Assembly: GCA_938023035.1 (NCBI GenBank)
Contig: CALIDI010000001.1
Coordinates: forward strand, 1-64,000
Direction of reading: 5' to 3'
DNA from: an uncultured Leptolyngbyaceae cyanobacterium
Lineage (GTDB): Bacteria > Cyanobacteriota > Cyanobacteriia > Leptolyngbyales > Leptolyngbyaceae
DNA length: 64,000 bases
Shown piece after piece: positions 46,876 through 56,063 of this stretch; positions within the stretch are counted from its first letter, which is position 1; each line of letters opens with the position of its first letter. Position numbers and translations under genes: made by a program. A model generated the notes under the pieces. The model saw nothing but the letters and a program-made list of their open reading frames with translations. It was not told the DNA's origin and searched no databases.

Positions 46876-49371
46876 GTGAGTGTGACTTCTGGCGATCGCC
46901 GCTTCGCTGTAGCGGAGCAATTCCCGCATGACCCCCCGTTTTCTCTGTGGCTTGAAGTATTAGTAGATTGCCCCGGGGCACAGGGGGCCTTTACCTATGG
47001 CGTGCCTGTGGGCATGACGGTTCAGATTGGCGACATTGTTGGGGTGCCTTTTGGCCATCAGCAAGTTGGGGCGATCGCCCTGCGCTCCTCCACCACTCCG
47101 CCTCAGGAGATGGCCGCCAACCAAATTCGGGCAGTTGAGAGTGTCATTGCTAGGGGGTTCTTTCCAGAGCATTACTGGCCATTGCTACAACGGGTGGCCG
47201 ACTACTATTTGACGCCTTTAATGCAGGTCGTCAAAGTAGCCCTACCCGCAGGCCTGCTGACCCGTTCCCAAAGACGGGTGCGGTTGGCATACCCCCCGCC
47301 CTCTGGTACCCCCACCCTATCTGCAAGTGCACAGGCACTGTTGCAGCGCTTGCAAAGCAGCAAAACGGGAGACTATAGCTGGCAGTTTTTACAGCGTCAG
47401 CAGCCGGGCATGGCGCGGGCCTTAGCAGAATTGCTCGCCCACGGGTGGGTGGAGAGCTATCTGTCACCTCCCACAACCCTGCGACCTAAGTTGCGCCAGG
47501 CCGTGACCCTGACCCCCGCCAGCGGAGAGTTAACCCGTCGCCAGCAAGAGGTTGTAGGGATTTTGCAACGGCAGGGGGGCGAAATGTGGCTGACCGACTT
47601 GCTGCAACAGGCCCAAACCAGTAGCACCATGCTCAAAACCCTTTCTAGTAAGGGTTGGCTGGTACTGCAACCAAGGGAAGTGCTGCGGCAGGAGGGAGGG
47701 GCAGACCTCAATCGCGATCGCCCGAAGCAATTGACGCCTGCGCAGGCAAACGCTCTCAAGCAGATCCAAGAATTGCAAGGATTTTCTCAAGTCTTGCTAC
47801 ATGGGGTGACTGGGTCGGGCAAAACGGAGGTCTATCTGCAAGCGATCGCGCCACTGCTCGCCCAGGGTAAGTCAGCACTGATCTTAGTACCAGAGATCGG
47901 CTTGACCCCCCAATTGACCGATCGGTTCCGTTGTCGCTTTGGTAACCAGGTGTGTGTTTATCACAGTGCCCTTTCTGATGGAGAACGCTACGATACTTGG
48001 CGACACCTGCTCAATGGGCAAGCCCAGGTCGTTATTGGTACCCGTTCTGCCGTGTTTGCTCCGATTACTAACCTGGGACTGATTGTGCTGGATGAAGAGC
48101 ATGACAGTAGCTTTAAGCAAGATCAGCCAATGCCCTGTTACCATGCCCGCACGGTTGCTCTCTGGCGGGGTGAGTTAGAGCAATGTCCAGTGATTTTAGG
48201 ATCGGCTACACCCGCTTTAGAGAGTTGGGTGCAGGTACACCCCCAATCAAAGCATTCACCCCGCGCGCACTTGGCTCCAACTCTTTACCTATCCATCCCT
48301 GAACGGGTAGAGGCCCGCCCCCTGCCCACTATTGAAGTGGTTGATATGCGGCAGGAGTTGCAGGCCGGTAATCGCTCTATCTTTGGGCGATCGCTCCAAC
48401 AGGCCCTGCGATCGCTGATCGAGCAGAAGCAACAAGGCATTCTTTTCATCCATCGTCGTGGCCACAGCACCTTTGTCTCTTGTCGAAGTTGTGGCTATGT
48501 AGTGACCTGTCCCCACTGTGATGTTTCCCTGGCCTATCACCAGCCCTACCAGAATGCCACCCCCCTGCTACGCTGCCACTACTGCAACTATATGCAGGCA
48601 ATGCCACCGGCCTGCCCAAGTTGCGGTTCGCTCTACTTTAAACAATTCGGCAGCGGCACCCAGCGACTGGAACAGGAACTGCAACAAGCCTTCCCAGCAT
48701 TGCGAATACTCCGATTTGATAGTGATACCACCCGCACCAAAGGATCCCATCGTGCTTTGCTCAGTCGCTTTGCTACGGGTGAAGCAGATATTTTAGTCGG
48801 CACCCAGATGTTAACCAAGGGGATTGACTTGCCCCAAGTCACGCTAGTAGGCATCGTTTCCGCCGATGGCCTACTCAATCTCTCTGATTACCGGGCAAGT
48901 GAGCGCGCCTTTCAGACCCTAACCCAAGTTGCTGGCCGCTGTGGTCGGGGCGATCGCCCAGGGCGGGTGATTTTGCAAACCTACACCCCCGATCATCCAG
49001 TAATCCAGGCTGTCCAGATGGGCACCTATGAAACTTTTATGGCTACAGAGCTAAACCATCGAGCAGCGCTCAATTACCCCCCCTGCGATCGGCTGATTCT
49101 TTACCGCCTTAGTAGCGAAAACCCAGTAGCCGTGCAAACCGCCGCCGAACGGGTTGCCACAGCCTTACAACCCCTCGAAACAGCCGGTGCTCGCCTACTA
49201 GGGCCTGCCCCCGCAACGATCCTAAGGGTGGCCCGCCGTTACCGCTGGCAAATCTTACTCAAACTCTCCCCCCAGTTCTCTAGTCCCTTGCCCGACCTAG
49301 CTAGCCTGCGGAGCATCTGTCCCAAATCAGTCAACCTGCTCATCGATGTCGATGCCCTCACGTTACCCTGA
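46876..49371 (+). CDS. priA: Primosomal protein N' (replication restart helicase PriA)
   Basis: 831 aa superfamily 2 helicase reloading the replisome at stalled forks. The start is GTG 46876. Walker A LLHGVTGSGKTEVYLQ, Walker B LIVLDEEHDSSFKQDQ, GSATPALESW and the later motif QVAGRCGRGDRPG are intact. The zinc-binding Cys clusters CRSCGYVVTCPHC and CHYCNYMQAMPPACPSC lie mid-protein. The 3' DNA-binding domain at the N terminus (FTYGVPVGMTVQIGDIVGVP) is present. Length is normal to slightly long. It converges on frp with only 29 bp between stops. Confidence 0.96.
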   Translation: MSVTSGDRRFAVAEQFPHDPPFSLWLEVLVDCPGAQGAFTYGVPVGMTVQIGDIVGVPFGHQQVGAIALRSSTTPPQEMAANQIRAVESVIARGFFPEHYWPLLQRVADYYLTPLMQVVKVALPAGLLTRSQRRVRLAYPPPSGTPTLSASAQALLQRLQSSKTGDYSWQFLQRQQPGMARALAELLAHGWVESYLSPPTTLRPKLRQAVTLTPASGELTRRQQEVVGILQRQGGEMWLTDLLQQAQTSSTMLKTLSSKGWLVLQPREVLRQEGGADLNRDRPKQLTPAQANALKQIQELQGFSQVLLHGVTGSGKTEVYLQAIAPLLAQGKSALILVPEIGLTPQLTDRFRCRFGNQVCVYHSALSDGERYDTWRHLLNGQAQVVIGTRSAVFAPITNLGLIVLDEEHDSSFKQDQPMPCYHARTVALWRGELEQCPVILGSATPALESWVQVHPQSKHSPRAHLAPTLYLSIPERVEARPLPTIEVVDMRQELQAGNRSIFGRSLQQALRSLIEQKQQGILFIHRRGHSTFVSCRSCGYVVTCPHCDVSLAYHQPYQNATPLLRCHYCNYMQAMPPACPSCGSLYFKQFGSGTQRLEQELQQAFPALRILRFDSDTTRTKGSHRALLSRFATGEADILVGTQMLTKGIDLPQVTLVGIVSADGLLNLSDYRASERAFQTLTQVAGRCGRGDRPGRVILQTYTPDHPVIQAVQMGTYETFMATELNHRAALNYPPCDRLILYRLSSENPVAVQTAAERVATALQPLETAGARLLGPAPATILRVARRYRWQILLKLSPQFSSPLPDLASLRSICPKSVNLLIDVDALTLP

Positions 49372-49400
49372 TCGATTTCCACAGCCTCACGCAGGTCAAA

Positions 49401-49727
49401 CTACATCCGAGTCAGAGCCGAAATTTTACGCAGCTTTTCGCTCGCTAGCCCCTCTAGCTCCTGGATTTGGAGCCATCCTTCCTGAATCAGGCTGGCAAAA
49501 ACAAAAATAAGTGCCGCTTCACGATTGTCATACTTTCCATCTAGCTCATGTCGCTTTGCACTGAGAAAATCATGAAGATGCCACATGTCATCCAATTCAT
49601 CGAGGGCCTGTGCCCGCTCCGAAACCTCCCGCATTAACGCCCTAACCTCGCGCTCAAAAGCTCGTTCAAAGGCCGCTTGGGCAATTTGCTTTTCTCGCTT
49701 CGACCACTCCACTTCAGTCACTTGCAT
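49401..49727 (-). CDS. frp: Fluorescence recovery protein (FRP)
   Basis: 108 aa helical protein. The core ELDDMWHLHDFLSAKRHELD followed by GKYDNREAALIFVFASLIQE and LEGLASEKLRKISAL matches cyanobacterial FRP, including the HDFLSAKRHE segment that contacts OCP. FRP speeds return of active (red) OCP to its orange form and helps detach it from phycobilisomes. ATG 49727 has GAAGG at good spacing. It sits 162 bp downstream of ocp on the same strand, the usual arrangement. Confidence 0.95.
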   Translation of the reverse strand: MQVTEVEWSKREKQIAQAAFERAFEREVRALMREVSERAQALDELDDMWHLHDFLSAKRHELDGKYDNREAALIFVFASLIQEGWLQIQELEGLASEKLRKISALTRM

Positions 49728-49889
49728 TGAACCCTTCTCTCAAAACCCTCTAAAAAACAAATGTTTAACCCACTCTTACAACTAGCAGCGTTGCCCCGCT
49801 GGTTCAGAAGAGTCAACGCTGCCGTACAGTCGAGTCGCCTTGAACTAGCTTACCCGCGCTACATACTCCGCTGAAACGTAAACAGCACC

Positions 49890-50846
49890 CTAACGAACCA
49901 GATTAAGCAACTCCTTCGGAGAAGCTAATAAATCAATGGCAACAAAGAAAATCTTGTCATCCGGCGTCAGTAAGAAACGCCAGGCCATATTCATACCAAC
50001 CGCTGCACCAAACCACGGCGTTTGCACCTTGCCAGTCACCTTAATTTGTGTGTAGCCATCATCGGCTGGCTCCACCACCCCCCGTTCTGGCATCAACTGA
50101 AGGTTTTGACATTCTTCTCGGAAAAATCGGAAGACATTATCTTTTCCGACGATTGGGCGCTGAAACGGAGGTTGTAGAGCACCATCCGGTGCGAATAGCT
50201 GAATCAACGCATCAAAGTCGTTGGCATTTAGATTGTTCATATAGGCCAAGACGGTAGGGTTGGTTACCCCCTCAATCGTCACTTGAGTACGCTGAGACAT
50301 TTCTTTGGGCGGCACGACCGGTTCAGACACCCGATTACCGTCGAGCTTGCTGGGGTCATAGCCCATGTTCACCACTGCATTGCGCAGAACGGTAATTTGT
50401 TGCCCTGGATCCAGCTCTTTAAGCGTGTTGAGAACGGCTCTGGCATTTGCAGAGAGTTGGTAACCCTGGGGGATTGGAGCCACAATCCCTTGCTCCATCC
50501 ATTGCCCTAGCTGATACCAAAAACCTAACTTAATGTTAGGAGTCCAACTGGCATAAGTGCGACAAATCGGGGTATCAGCATGGTTGGCCAAATCACACAT
50601 GACTTGGGTTTGTTCCTGGAAGCTCATCTGCCGCATTTGTTCCAGCGTGCCTTCTGCAAGTTGCATGCTCGCCGCCCCAGGTGCAGCAACGGTCACGGTC
50701 TTACCCATTTCAAGATAGGCAAACCAGATCCAGGCAAGTTGATCTTCGGCACTGAGCTGATTAAACCGGGCAATTGTAGCGGGAACAACATCAGCCGCCA
50801 GCGTATTAGGAAAAATTCCCCGAGCTGAATCGATAGTAAATGGCAT
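49890..50846 (-). CDS. ocp: Orange carotenoid protein (OCP)
   Basis: 318 aa soluble photosensor that binds a keto-carotenoid, converts to a red form in blue light and quenches phycobilisome energy. The N-terminal helical domain (residues 1-165, PFTIDSARGIFPNT onward) keeps Trp41, Tyr44, Trp110 and Arg155, the last being essential for phycobilisome binding and the interdomain salt bridge. The C-terminal NTF2-like domain has Tyr202 and Trp289, the equivalents of the carotenoid hydrogen-bonding Tyr201 and Trp288 of Synechocystis, plus Trp278 and Glu245. All key residues are intact, so it should be functional. Adjacent frp marks it as OCP1-type. The start ATG 50846 has AGGTG upstream. Confidence 0.97.
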   Translation of the reverse strand: MPFTIDSARGIFPNTLAADVVPATIARFNQLSAEDQLAWIWFAYLEMGKTVTVAAPGAASMQLAEGTLEQMRQMSFQEQTQVMCDLANHADTPICRTYASWTPNIKLGFWYQLGQWMEQGIVAPIPQGYQLSANARAVLNTLKELDPGQQITVLRNAVVNMGYDPSKLDGNRVSEPVVPPKEMSQRTQVTIEGVTNPTVLAYMNNLNANDFDALIQLFAPDGALQPPFQRPIVGKDNVFRFFREECQNLQLMPERGVVEPADDGYTQIKVTGKVQTPWFGAAVGMNMAWRFLLTPDDKIFFVAIDLLASPKELLNLVR

Positions 50847-51472
50847 AGTTAAGCACCTAACTAACTAGATTCGCATCTGAACAAGAAATGCAACGTCTCA
50901 TCCCAAGACCAGCTATCGAACTGACAGGTTACTGACAGGTTTAGATAGAAAACCTACCCTCTAAAAAACAGGCAACGCACTAAAAGTCACCGCTTGCCAG
51001 AGTTACTAGCTAGTCAGCCAGTCAGTCAAACGGAGGGAATATTGCTTTTCTATCCTCAAGGTACCATGCCCTCTTATCAGAAAGGAAACAAATCTTTATG
51101 TTATCGAAGTGCGAGCTAAATTTAGGACGATATACAGGGGTGGAACCTCCTGCTAGAGGCTCGATTCATAAATCGAACACTGTTTTTGGTTAACTGTTTT
51201 AACGTATTTGCGTAGCACTATCACGTGAGATGATGGCACAGATGTGTTATCAGGTTTTTGACTGAAGGGGGCGTTACTTCATAGACAGATTTCTGTAAAA
51301 CCGATGCCAAAGTAGATACTAAGGGATGGGCTATTGAAACAGTTTCTGAGAGCTGATTTGTCAATTCCCGCGTCTCTAGCCAGATCAGTCGGTTTACCTG
51401 TGGGGCTATGGAAAGCGAACCAACTGACGACAATTGGGTCTGAATTGTTAACGCGTGAATGGAGGGAGTGAA
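50847..51472. other. Intergenic region between ocp and a divergent secreted protein gene
   Basis: 626 bases containing the ocp promoter and the promoter of the gene at 51473. No clear -10/-35 pair was identified and no short gene is supported. CTAGTCAGCCAGTCAGTCA at 51010-51028 is a small direct-repeat cluster. Confidence 0.5.
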
Positions 51473-51964
51473 ATGCCAAAAGTAAAGAGGACGATCGTAA
51501 GGACTTTAGTAGGGGCGATCGCCTGGGGTGTAGTTCCTGGCTATTTTTTCAGCTTCGACCCGGTCGGGGTCGCTCAAACCAATGATGCAACCTGTAGAGT
51601 GGCGATCGCCGCCGGGCGTAATCGCCTAGCCCAAGGCAGAAATCTCCGGGTTAGAGGCGTGATGCAGAGCCTTACCTCCTTTTATAAGGACTATCCTAGG
51701 GGCCGAGATCAAAGCTATCTCTATGCCATGACAGGTCGATCCGCTGACGCGGTAATGGCTTCGCCCCAATTAATGCGGGCGATCGCCCAAACCGTGATTC
51801 AAAATTGTCCTGCCATTGGCATGGTTTTTATTGGGGTTGATCGCTCAGGTTTTATCGCTTCAGTAGGATTATTTAATGATGGCAAAATCGACTTTTTTGA
51901 ATGCGTGGAGCCATCCGCTAACTCTCCCCGGTTCTTACCTTGGGGAAAACGTTATTGCACCTGA
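51473..51964 (+). CDS. Secreted hypothetical protein
   Basis: 163 aa from ATG 51473, with GGAGG upstream (an ATG at 51455 is less likely). The N terminus is a signal peptide (GAIAWGVVPGYFFSFDPVGV then AQTND). The mature part has Cys residues (TCRVAIA, QNCPAIG, FFECVEPS, KRYCT) that could form disulfides. I recognise no family; similar short cyanobacterial exported proteins exist by pattern. It is probably periplasmic. Confidence 0.65.
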   Translation: MPKVKRTIVRTLVGAIAWGVVPGYFFSFDPVGVAQTNDATCRVAIAAGRNRLAQGRNLRVRGVMQSLTSFYKDYPRGRDQSYLYAMTGRSADAVMASPQLMRAIAQTVIQNCPAIGMVFIGVDRSGFIASVGLFNDGKIDFFECVEPSANSPRFLPWGKRYCT

Positions 51965-52393
51965 TCCAGATTCCGCAGTTGTCATACAGCAACAGTCCAG
52001 ACACCTTTGTGCCAAACCGATCTCATCCCCCCTGATGAAAGGCCCGTCAGGGCAATGCTCTGGCTGTGCACGCCCTCTGGTCTACTCTCAAACTTGAGAA
52101 GGGGAGGCAGATTCAAAGTCCCTCTCCCTCTTTGGGAGAGGGATTTAGGGTGAGGGTTAAAGCTGACAGGACAGCCGGTCTCCATTCTCGATTTCTCTTT
52201 CCTCACTGTGGGTGAGGGTTAAAGCGAATGGCGTGAAGGGCTGTCAGCATTTTCACAAAAACTGGCTGAAGTATTGATACAGGCCAGTGAGGATGTTTAT
52301 AGTTCGCACCGAAGTTCGCATTACACGCTTTAAGAGAAAGAAAAGCTTTCATAAGTCAGCTTGCTCTGACTACTAGCCAACAAACCATCACCC
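51965..52393. other. Intergenic region
   Basis: About 430 bases with no supported gene. A dispersed repeat fragment lies at 52115-52165; a similar GTGAGGGTTAAAGC word occurs again at 52209-52222. Confidence 0.5.
52115..52165. repeat. Dispersed repeat fragment
   Basis: TCCCTCTCCCTCTTTGGGAG then AGGGATTTAGGGTGAGGGTTAAAG matches the left end of the family in reverse orientation. Short palindrome CCCTCTCCC-TCTTT-GGGAGAGGG. Confidence 0.6.
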
Positions 52394-52427
52394 AAAAAAA
52401 GCGGTACAAGGGTTTTCCTTGTACCGC
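52394..52427 (-). terminator. Rho-independent terminator of the DUF4278 gene
   Basis: On the minus strand GCGGTACAAGG and CCTTGTACCGC form an 11-bp perfect stem around a short A-rich loop, followed by TTTTTTT. It lies about 95 bp beyond the stop of the gene at 52523. This is the strongest intrinsic terminator in the window. Confidence 0.9.
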
Positions 52428-52522
52428 CCTCCACTGAATCAGAACTCTAACCAGCCAACAGCAAACCCAACTTGCTTAATTCGCAGGAAATCAACAACCA
52501 AACCGACGTGCTCTGAAGTGCT

Positions 52523-52759
52523 CTAATGGGGAATACATTGATTTAATGGATAGGCTGCCCCTCGGTAAAAAAGATTGCGGATAGGGCGGCAAATTAACTC
52601 ATGAATGGGTGTCTCTAACCCATGAAAGTAAGGGGCACCTCGATATTTTAGGCGTGTCGAAACAGCAGGAACGAGTTCCCCGTTTTCACTGATTACCTCT
52701 GTTGCGACAACAGGAGCGGGTGCATAGTCGTAGGTAACGCCACGATAGATAAGTTTCAT
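52523..52759 (-). CDS. DUF4278 domain protein
   Basis: 78 aa starting MKLIYRGVTYDYAPAP, the DUF4278 signature. The short YRG-x-x-Y motif repeats three times (IYRGVTY, KYRGAPY, FYRGAAY), a small internal repeat. It is cyanobacteria-restricted with unknown function. AGAGG precedes the ATG. A strong terminator follows. A second, different DUF4278 gene lies at 60084-60269. Confidence 0.85.
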   Translation of the reverse strand: MKLIYRGVTYDYAPAPVVATEVISENGELVPAVSTRLKYRGAPYFHGLETPIHELICRPIRNLFYRGAAYPLNQCIPH

Positions 52760-53391
52760 AATGTTCGCCTCTTGGGATTCAATACGATGGAATTGAGGCG
52801 CGTTCCTTCGGGAAATCCCTACTTCCGTCTTTCTTAGCGGTTAATCTTGTAAGACTCAACTGAATATTCAGCTAAGAGAGATGAACGTTTTCTTACATAT
52901 TTGTATCTTAAGCTACAGAAAACCATCTGGGGATTTTTTTGGTAAAACTTCATAGAAGCCACAAAAAATCGTGTTTTCCTTTGCCCTTTCCTATAACAGG
53001 CTTTACCATTGACTGAGGTTACGAGCCTCAGTGTTTTCAATGACTGATCGCAGCGGACAGGGGATAGGAGGCGTGAAACAAGGCCACAAGGTTGGCCTGA
53101 TACAGAATTTATGAACGCTAAGGTGTCCTTCCTGCATGGCGAGAACAATGGACTCACCAGTTCAACATTGACACTGACAATCAATAGGTAGTCTGTCCAA
53201 GCAAACGATTTTGAACTAGCCATCAGCGCAGCCCAAAACCCCAAATATCGCTGTGGTTAAAAAGCTTGGGACAAAACCTAGTGATCAAGCACCAATGACT
53301 TGGTAGGCTTTCTGACTCGCTATCGCTATCCTTCTCACGGCGACGGCTACAATAACCATTTTTTGTCTCCATCTGGTCAAAACGAGTGTCC
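52760..53391. other. Intergenic region
   Basis: 632 bases between divergent genes. The minus-strand ORF 52834-53244 shows no recognisable protein, biased composition or ribosome site, so I do not call it. Nothing else is seen. Confidence 0.5.
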
Positions 53392-54132
53392 ATGTATTTT
53401 CTTGGAGTTGATTTAGGCTGGAGTTCGGGAGCTAGTGGCCTGTGCTGTTTGGCCGCCCAGGGCGATCGCCTCTTGCTGATGGATTTACAACGGGTTGCCC
53501 GACAGGCTGATGTCCTTGCCTGGGTCGAGCACTGGCTGCCCCCACCAAAGCCCGGTGGGGTGGCTGTGGATGCACCAACGGTGATTGGCAACCCGACCGG
53601 GATGCGCTTGTGCGATCGCCTCACCCACCAGTACTTTGGCCGATACCATGGAGGCAGTTACCCCGCCAATCTGGGCCGTCCCTTTGCAGCGCAGACAATT
53701 GCGATGGGGCAAAGCCTAGAAAGCCTGGGCTTCCACCATGCGCCTGAGATTGCCCCGCGACAGCCAACCCGCTTTCAGATTGAGGTGTTTCCCCATCCCG
53801 CGATGATCCAACTGTTTGGCTTAGAGCGAATCTTGAAGTACAAAAAAGGGCCAGTCAGCGAACGCCGCATAGAATTAGCTAAGCTGAGAGACTACATTCA
53901 CGATCGCCTTCCCCAGCTCACGCCCGCCCTAGATTTCGCCGCTAGCCCTGAATCGCTGCCAGAATTGCCGCCCCCTGGTAAAAATCTCAAGGTTGTTGAA
54001 GATCAGCTCGATAGCGTGATCTGTGCCTACGTAGCGGCCCATTGGTGGTTTTGGGGGCAAGAGCACAACCAAACGTTAGGCCACTTACCGGAGGGTTACA
54101 TCATTGTGCCGATGCCCCAATCGACTGATTAA
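53392..54132 (+). CDS. DUF429 domain protein
   Basis: 246 aa from ATG 53392 (a GTG two codons upstream is in frame). DUF429 pattern: [18 protein letters not shown] at the N terminus, [20 protein letters not shown] with GGSYPANLG downstream, [17 protein letters not shown] and [17 protein letters not shown] near the C terminus. The acidic residues in VDLGW, VDAPT and EDQLD recall an RNase H-like metal site, and DUF429 is assigned to that fold; the activity is unknown to me. It overlaps the end of arsH by 32 bp tail-to-tail. Confidence 0.85.
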   Translation: MYFLGVDLGWSSGASGLCCLAAQGDRLLLMDLQRVARQADVLAWVEHWLPPPKPGGVAVDAPTVIGNPTGMRLCDRLTHQYFGRYHGGSYPANLGRPFAAQTIAMGQSLESLGFHHAPEIAPRQPTRFQIEVFPHPAMIQLFGLERILKYKKGPVSERRIELAKLRDYIHDRLPQLTPALDFAASPESLPELPPPGKNLKVVEDQLDSVICAYVAAHWWFWGQEHNQTLGHLPEGYIIVPMPQSTD

Positions 54133-54757
54133 CAATGTTCTGAGCCTGCTTTTGGGCTTTTTCCTTGCGTTCACTGTGGCGATCGGTCAGGTAATCCACC
54201 TGATCTCGCAGTAAAAGCGTAAATTTGTATAGCTCTTCCATTACATCAATGACGCGATCGCGATAGGGGGAATCTTTCATCCGGCCATCTTCATGAAATT
54301 CCTGATAGGCCTTGGGCACAGACGACTGATTTGGAATTGTAAACATCCGCATCCAACGGCCCAAAATTCGCAGCGTATTCACAGCGTTGAAAGATTGAGA
54401 CCCGCCAGAAACCTGCATTACAGCTAGGGTTTTGCCCTGGGTCGGGCGAATCGCCCCGATACTCAAGGGAATCCAATCAATCTGATGCTTCATCAAGCCA
54501 CTCACATTGCCATGGAGTTCCGGGCTTGACCACACCTGCCCTTCTGACCAGTACACGAGTTCACGCAGCTCCTGCACCTTCGGATGGGTGTCCGGCACAC
54601 TGGCATGAAGGGGCAAGCCGTGAGGATGAAAAAACTTCACCTCTGCCCCCATCTCCTCAATAATTCTGGCAGCCTCTTCTGCTAACAGACGACTGTAGGA
54701 GCGTTCTCGTAATGAACCATATAAAAACAAAATTCTCGGCTTATGGTCAAAGCTCAT
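54101..54757 (-). CDS. arsH: Arsenical resistance NADPH-dependent FMN reductase ArsH
   Basis: 218 aa flavodoxin-like protein. The FMN site is [20 protein letters not shown] near residue 8, followed by [31 protein letters not shown] and [15 protein letters not shown], all typical of ArsH, which oxidises trivalent organoarsenicals or acts as an NADPH:FMN oxidoreductase. It lies 16 bp downstream of arsR on the same strand, so an arsRH operon is likely. The last 32 bp overlap the DUF429 gene on the opposite strand. Confidence 0.93.
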   Translation of the reverse strand: MSFDHKPRILFLYGSLRERSYSRLLAEEAARIIEEMGAEVKFFHPHGLPLHASVPDTHPKVQELRELVYWSEGQVWSSPELHGNVSGLMKHQIDWIPLSIGAIRPTQGKTLAVMQVSGGSQSFNAVNTLRILGRWMRMFTIPNQSSVPKAYQEFHEDGRMKDSPYRDRVIDVMEELYKFTLLLRDQVDYLTDRHSERKEKAQKQAQNIVNQSIGASAQ

Positions 54758-54773
54758 GCGGTTTCCCCTTAAT

Positions 54774-55103
54774 TTACTCCTGGCAAGTTTCAGATGCCTG
54801 ATCGCACCAAATCAGTGGGTCTGCTTTACAGCAATCCTCGGTTAAAAAGCTGAGCAGTTGCCCGGTTCCATGCCAATCAACTGTATAAAATATCTGCCGC
54901 TGCACCCGACGCGAAGACAACAACTGCGCCCGCTCTAGCTGCGCCAAATGGCGAGACATTGTCGAAGGATTGACCCCTAAAGTAGCAGCAATTTCTCCAG
55001 CAGATAACCCACCCGACCCAGCGCAAACGAGCAAACGGTAAGCCGCCAGCCGATTTTCTTGGGCCAGTGCTAATAAAGCGGCAATGGCAGTTTCTGACTT
55101 CAT
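54774..55103 (-). CDS. arsR: ArsR-family metalloregulator
   Basis: 109 aa winged-helix repressor with the HTH region [20 protein letters not shown] and wing [13 protein letters not shown]-terminal Cys residues in [19 protein letters not shown] suggest a C-terminal arsenite-binding site, as in some ArsR types, rather than the classical ELCVCDL in the recognition helix. It should repress its own promoter and arsH and respond to As(III) or Sb(III). Inference is from family and context. Confidence 0.9.
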   Translation of the reverse strand: MKSETAIAALLALAQENRLAAYRLLVCAGSGGLSAGEIAATLGVNPSTMSRHLAQLERAQLLSSRRVQRQIFYTVDWHGTGQLLSFLTEDCCKADPLIWCDQASETCQE

Positions 55104-55348
55104 TCCTGTATTTTAGCGCAATTGCGCAACTATGCAAATAAGAATCAGCAGATCTGCGGAATCGGGAGTACAAGCCAAACTCAGCCCTAACCCTCAAAAA
55201 CTTCTAGAGTGTGCTATGTTGGTAACCAGAGCATAAGTATCGGTTAGCAACATTTGTTTCTAGTATTAGCGGGTTTTCACGTTTTTCCATTGACAGACTT
55301 CTCTCCGAATTTTGACTCTACTTACCCTTTCATTTTTGGAGATAAGCT

Positions 55349-55654
55349 ATGTCAATTTATGTCGGCAATTTATCCTATGACGTTACGGATGCAGACTTGA
55401 CTTCTGTGTTTGCAGAGTACGGCTCTGTTAAGCGCGTTCAACTGCCTGTTGATCGTGAGACTGGCCGTATGCGTGGTTTTGGTTTCGTCGAAATGAGTGC
55501 AGATTCTGAAGAAGCGATCGCCATCGAAGCACTTGACGGTGCTGAGTGGATGGGTCGCGATTTGAAAGTCAATAAGGCCAGGCCTCGCGAAGAGCGCGGC
55601 GGTTCGTTTAGTGGTGGACGTAGAGGTGGTAATCACTTTTCTCGTGGCTACTAA
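55349..55654 (+). CDS. RNA-binding protein (RRM, glycine-rich tail)
   Basis: 101 aa. One RRM (residues 1-80) with RNP2 IYVGNL and RNP1 RGFGFVEM, then a basic Gly/Arg-rich tail (GGSFSGGRRGGNHFSRGY). These cyanobacterial Rbp proteins bind RNA and are often cold-induced; some help place mRNAs at membranes. Its leader is AT-rich and about 240 bp long to the next gene, with no coding sequence. A hairpin follows the stop. Confidence 0.93.
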   Translation: MSIYVGNLSYDVTDADLTSVFAEYGSVKRVQLPVDRETGRMRGFGFVEMSADSEEAIAIEALDGAEWMGRDLKVNKARPREERGGSFSGGRRGGNHFSRGY

Positions 55655-56063
55655 CTAGGAGTGATAACTAGAGGCTACGCTGTAGCAAGTTAGCTGATTG
55701 TAATAATCTGGTTGATTCTGAAAGGGTTCAGACACAATTGCCTGAACCCTGTTTAGTACGGAGTGTTGCTGTTATAGAAACTCCCTTCTGGATTTTGGGG
55801 CCATTCACAGTAACCCGTACACCACGGTGACAATCAGTTAACGTTTCAGACAGCTTCAACTAAAGCCTTACTGAAAACAATGAAGCATTCTACACTTGAC
55901 TTTTCGTATTCCGTAGGCGGACTTAGGATCGAGAGTGTCAGCACCTGTAAGCTCACTACAAAGACCCAAAGCAAGCTTTGGTTAGGTGTCTGGTGGTTCT
56001 GCTCCAAAACGACATCTTTGTTCACTCACCTTCCCTAGTGATGTGATCCATTTTCGGTGGTGG
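55655..56063. other. Intergenic region between rbp and the hopene cyclase gene
   Basis: 409 bases. It contains a strong inverted repeat after rbp (55723-55750) and a palindrome CCAAAGC-AA-GCTTTGG (55966-55981). No gene is supported. Confidence 0.55.
55723..55750 (+). terminator. Hairpin after the RRM gene
   Basis: AGGGTTCAG (55723-55731) and CTGAACCCT (55742-55750) form a perfect 9-bp stem with a 10-nt loop, followed by a short GTTTAG. It probably terminates rbp transcription; the T tract is weak. Confidence 0.6.

Noticed and set aside
52834-53244. 136-codon minus-strand ORF upstream of DUF429
   Set aside because: Sequence is not protein-like, with scattered Cys and Ser runs and no ribosome site; no supporting context.
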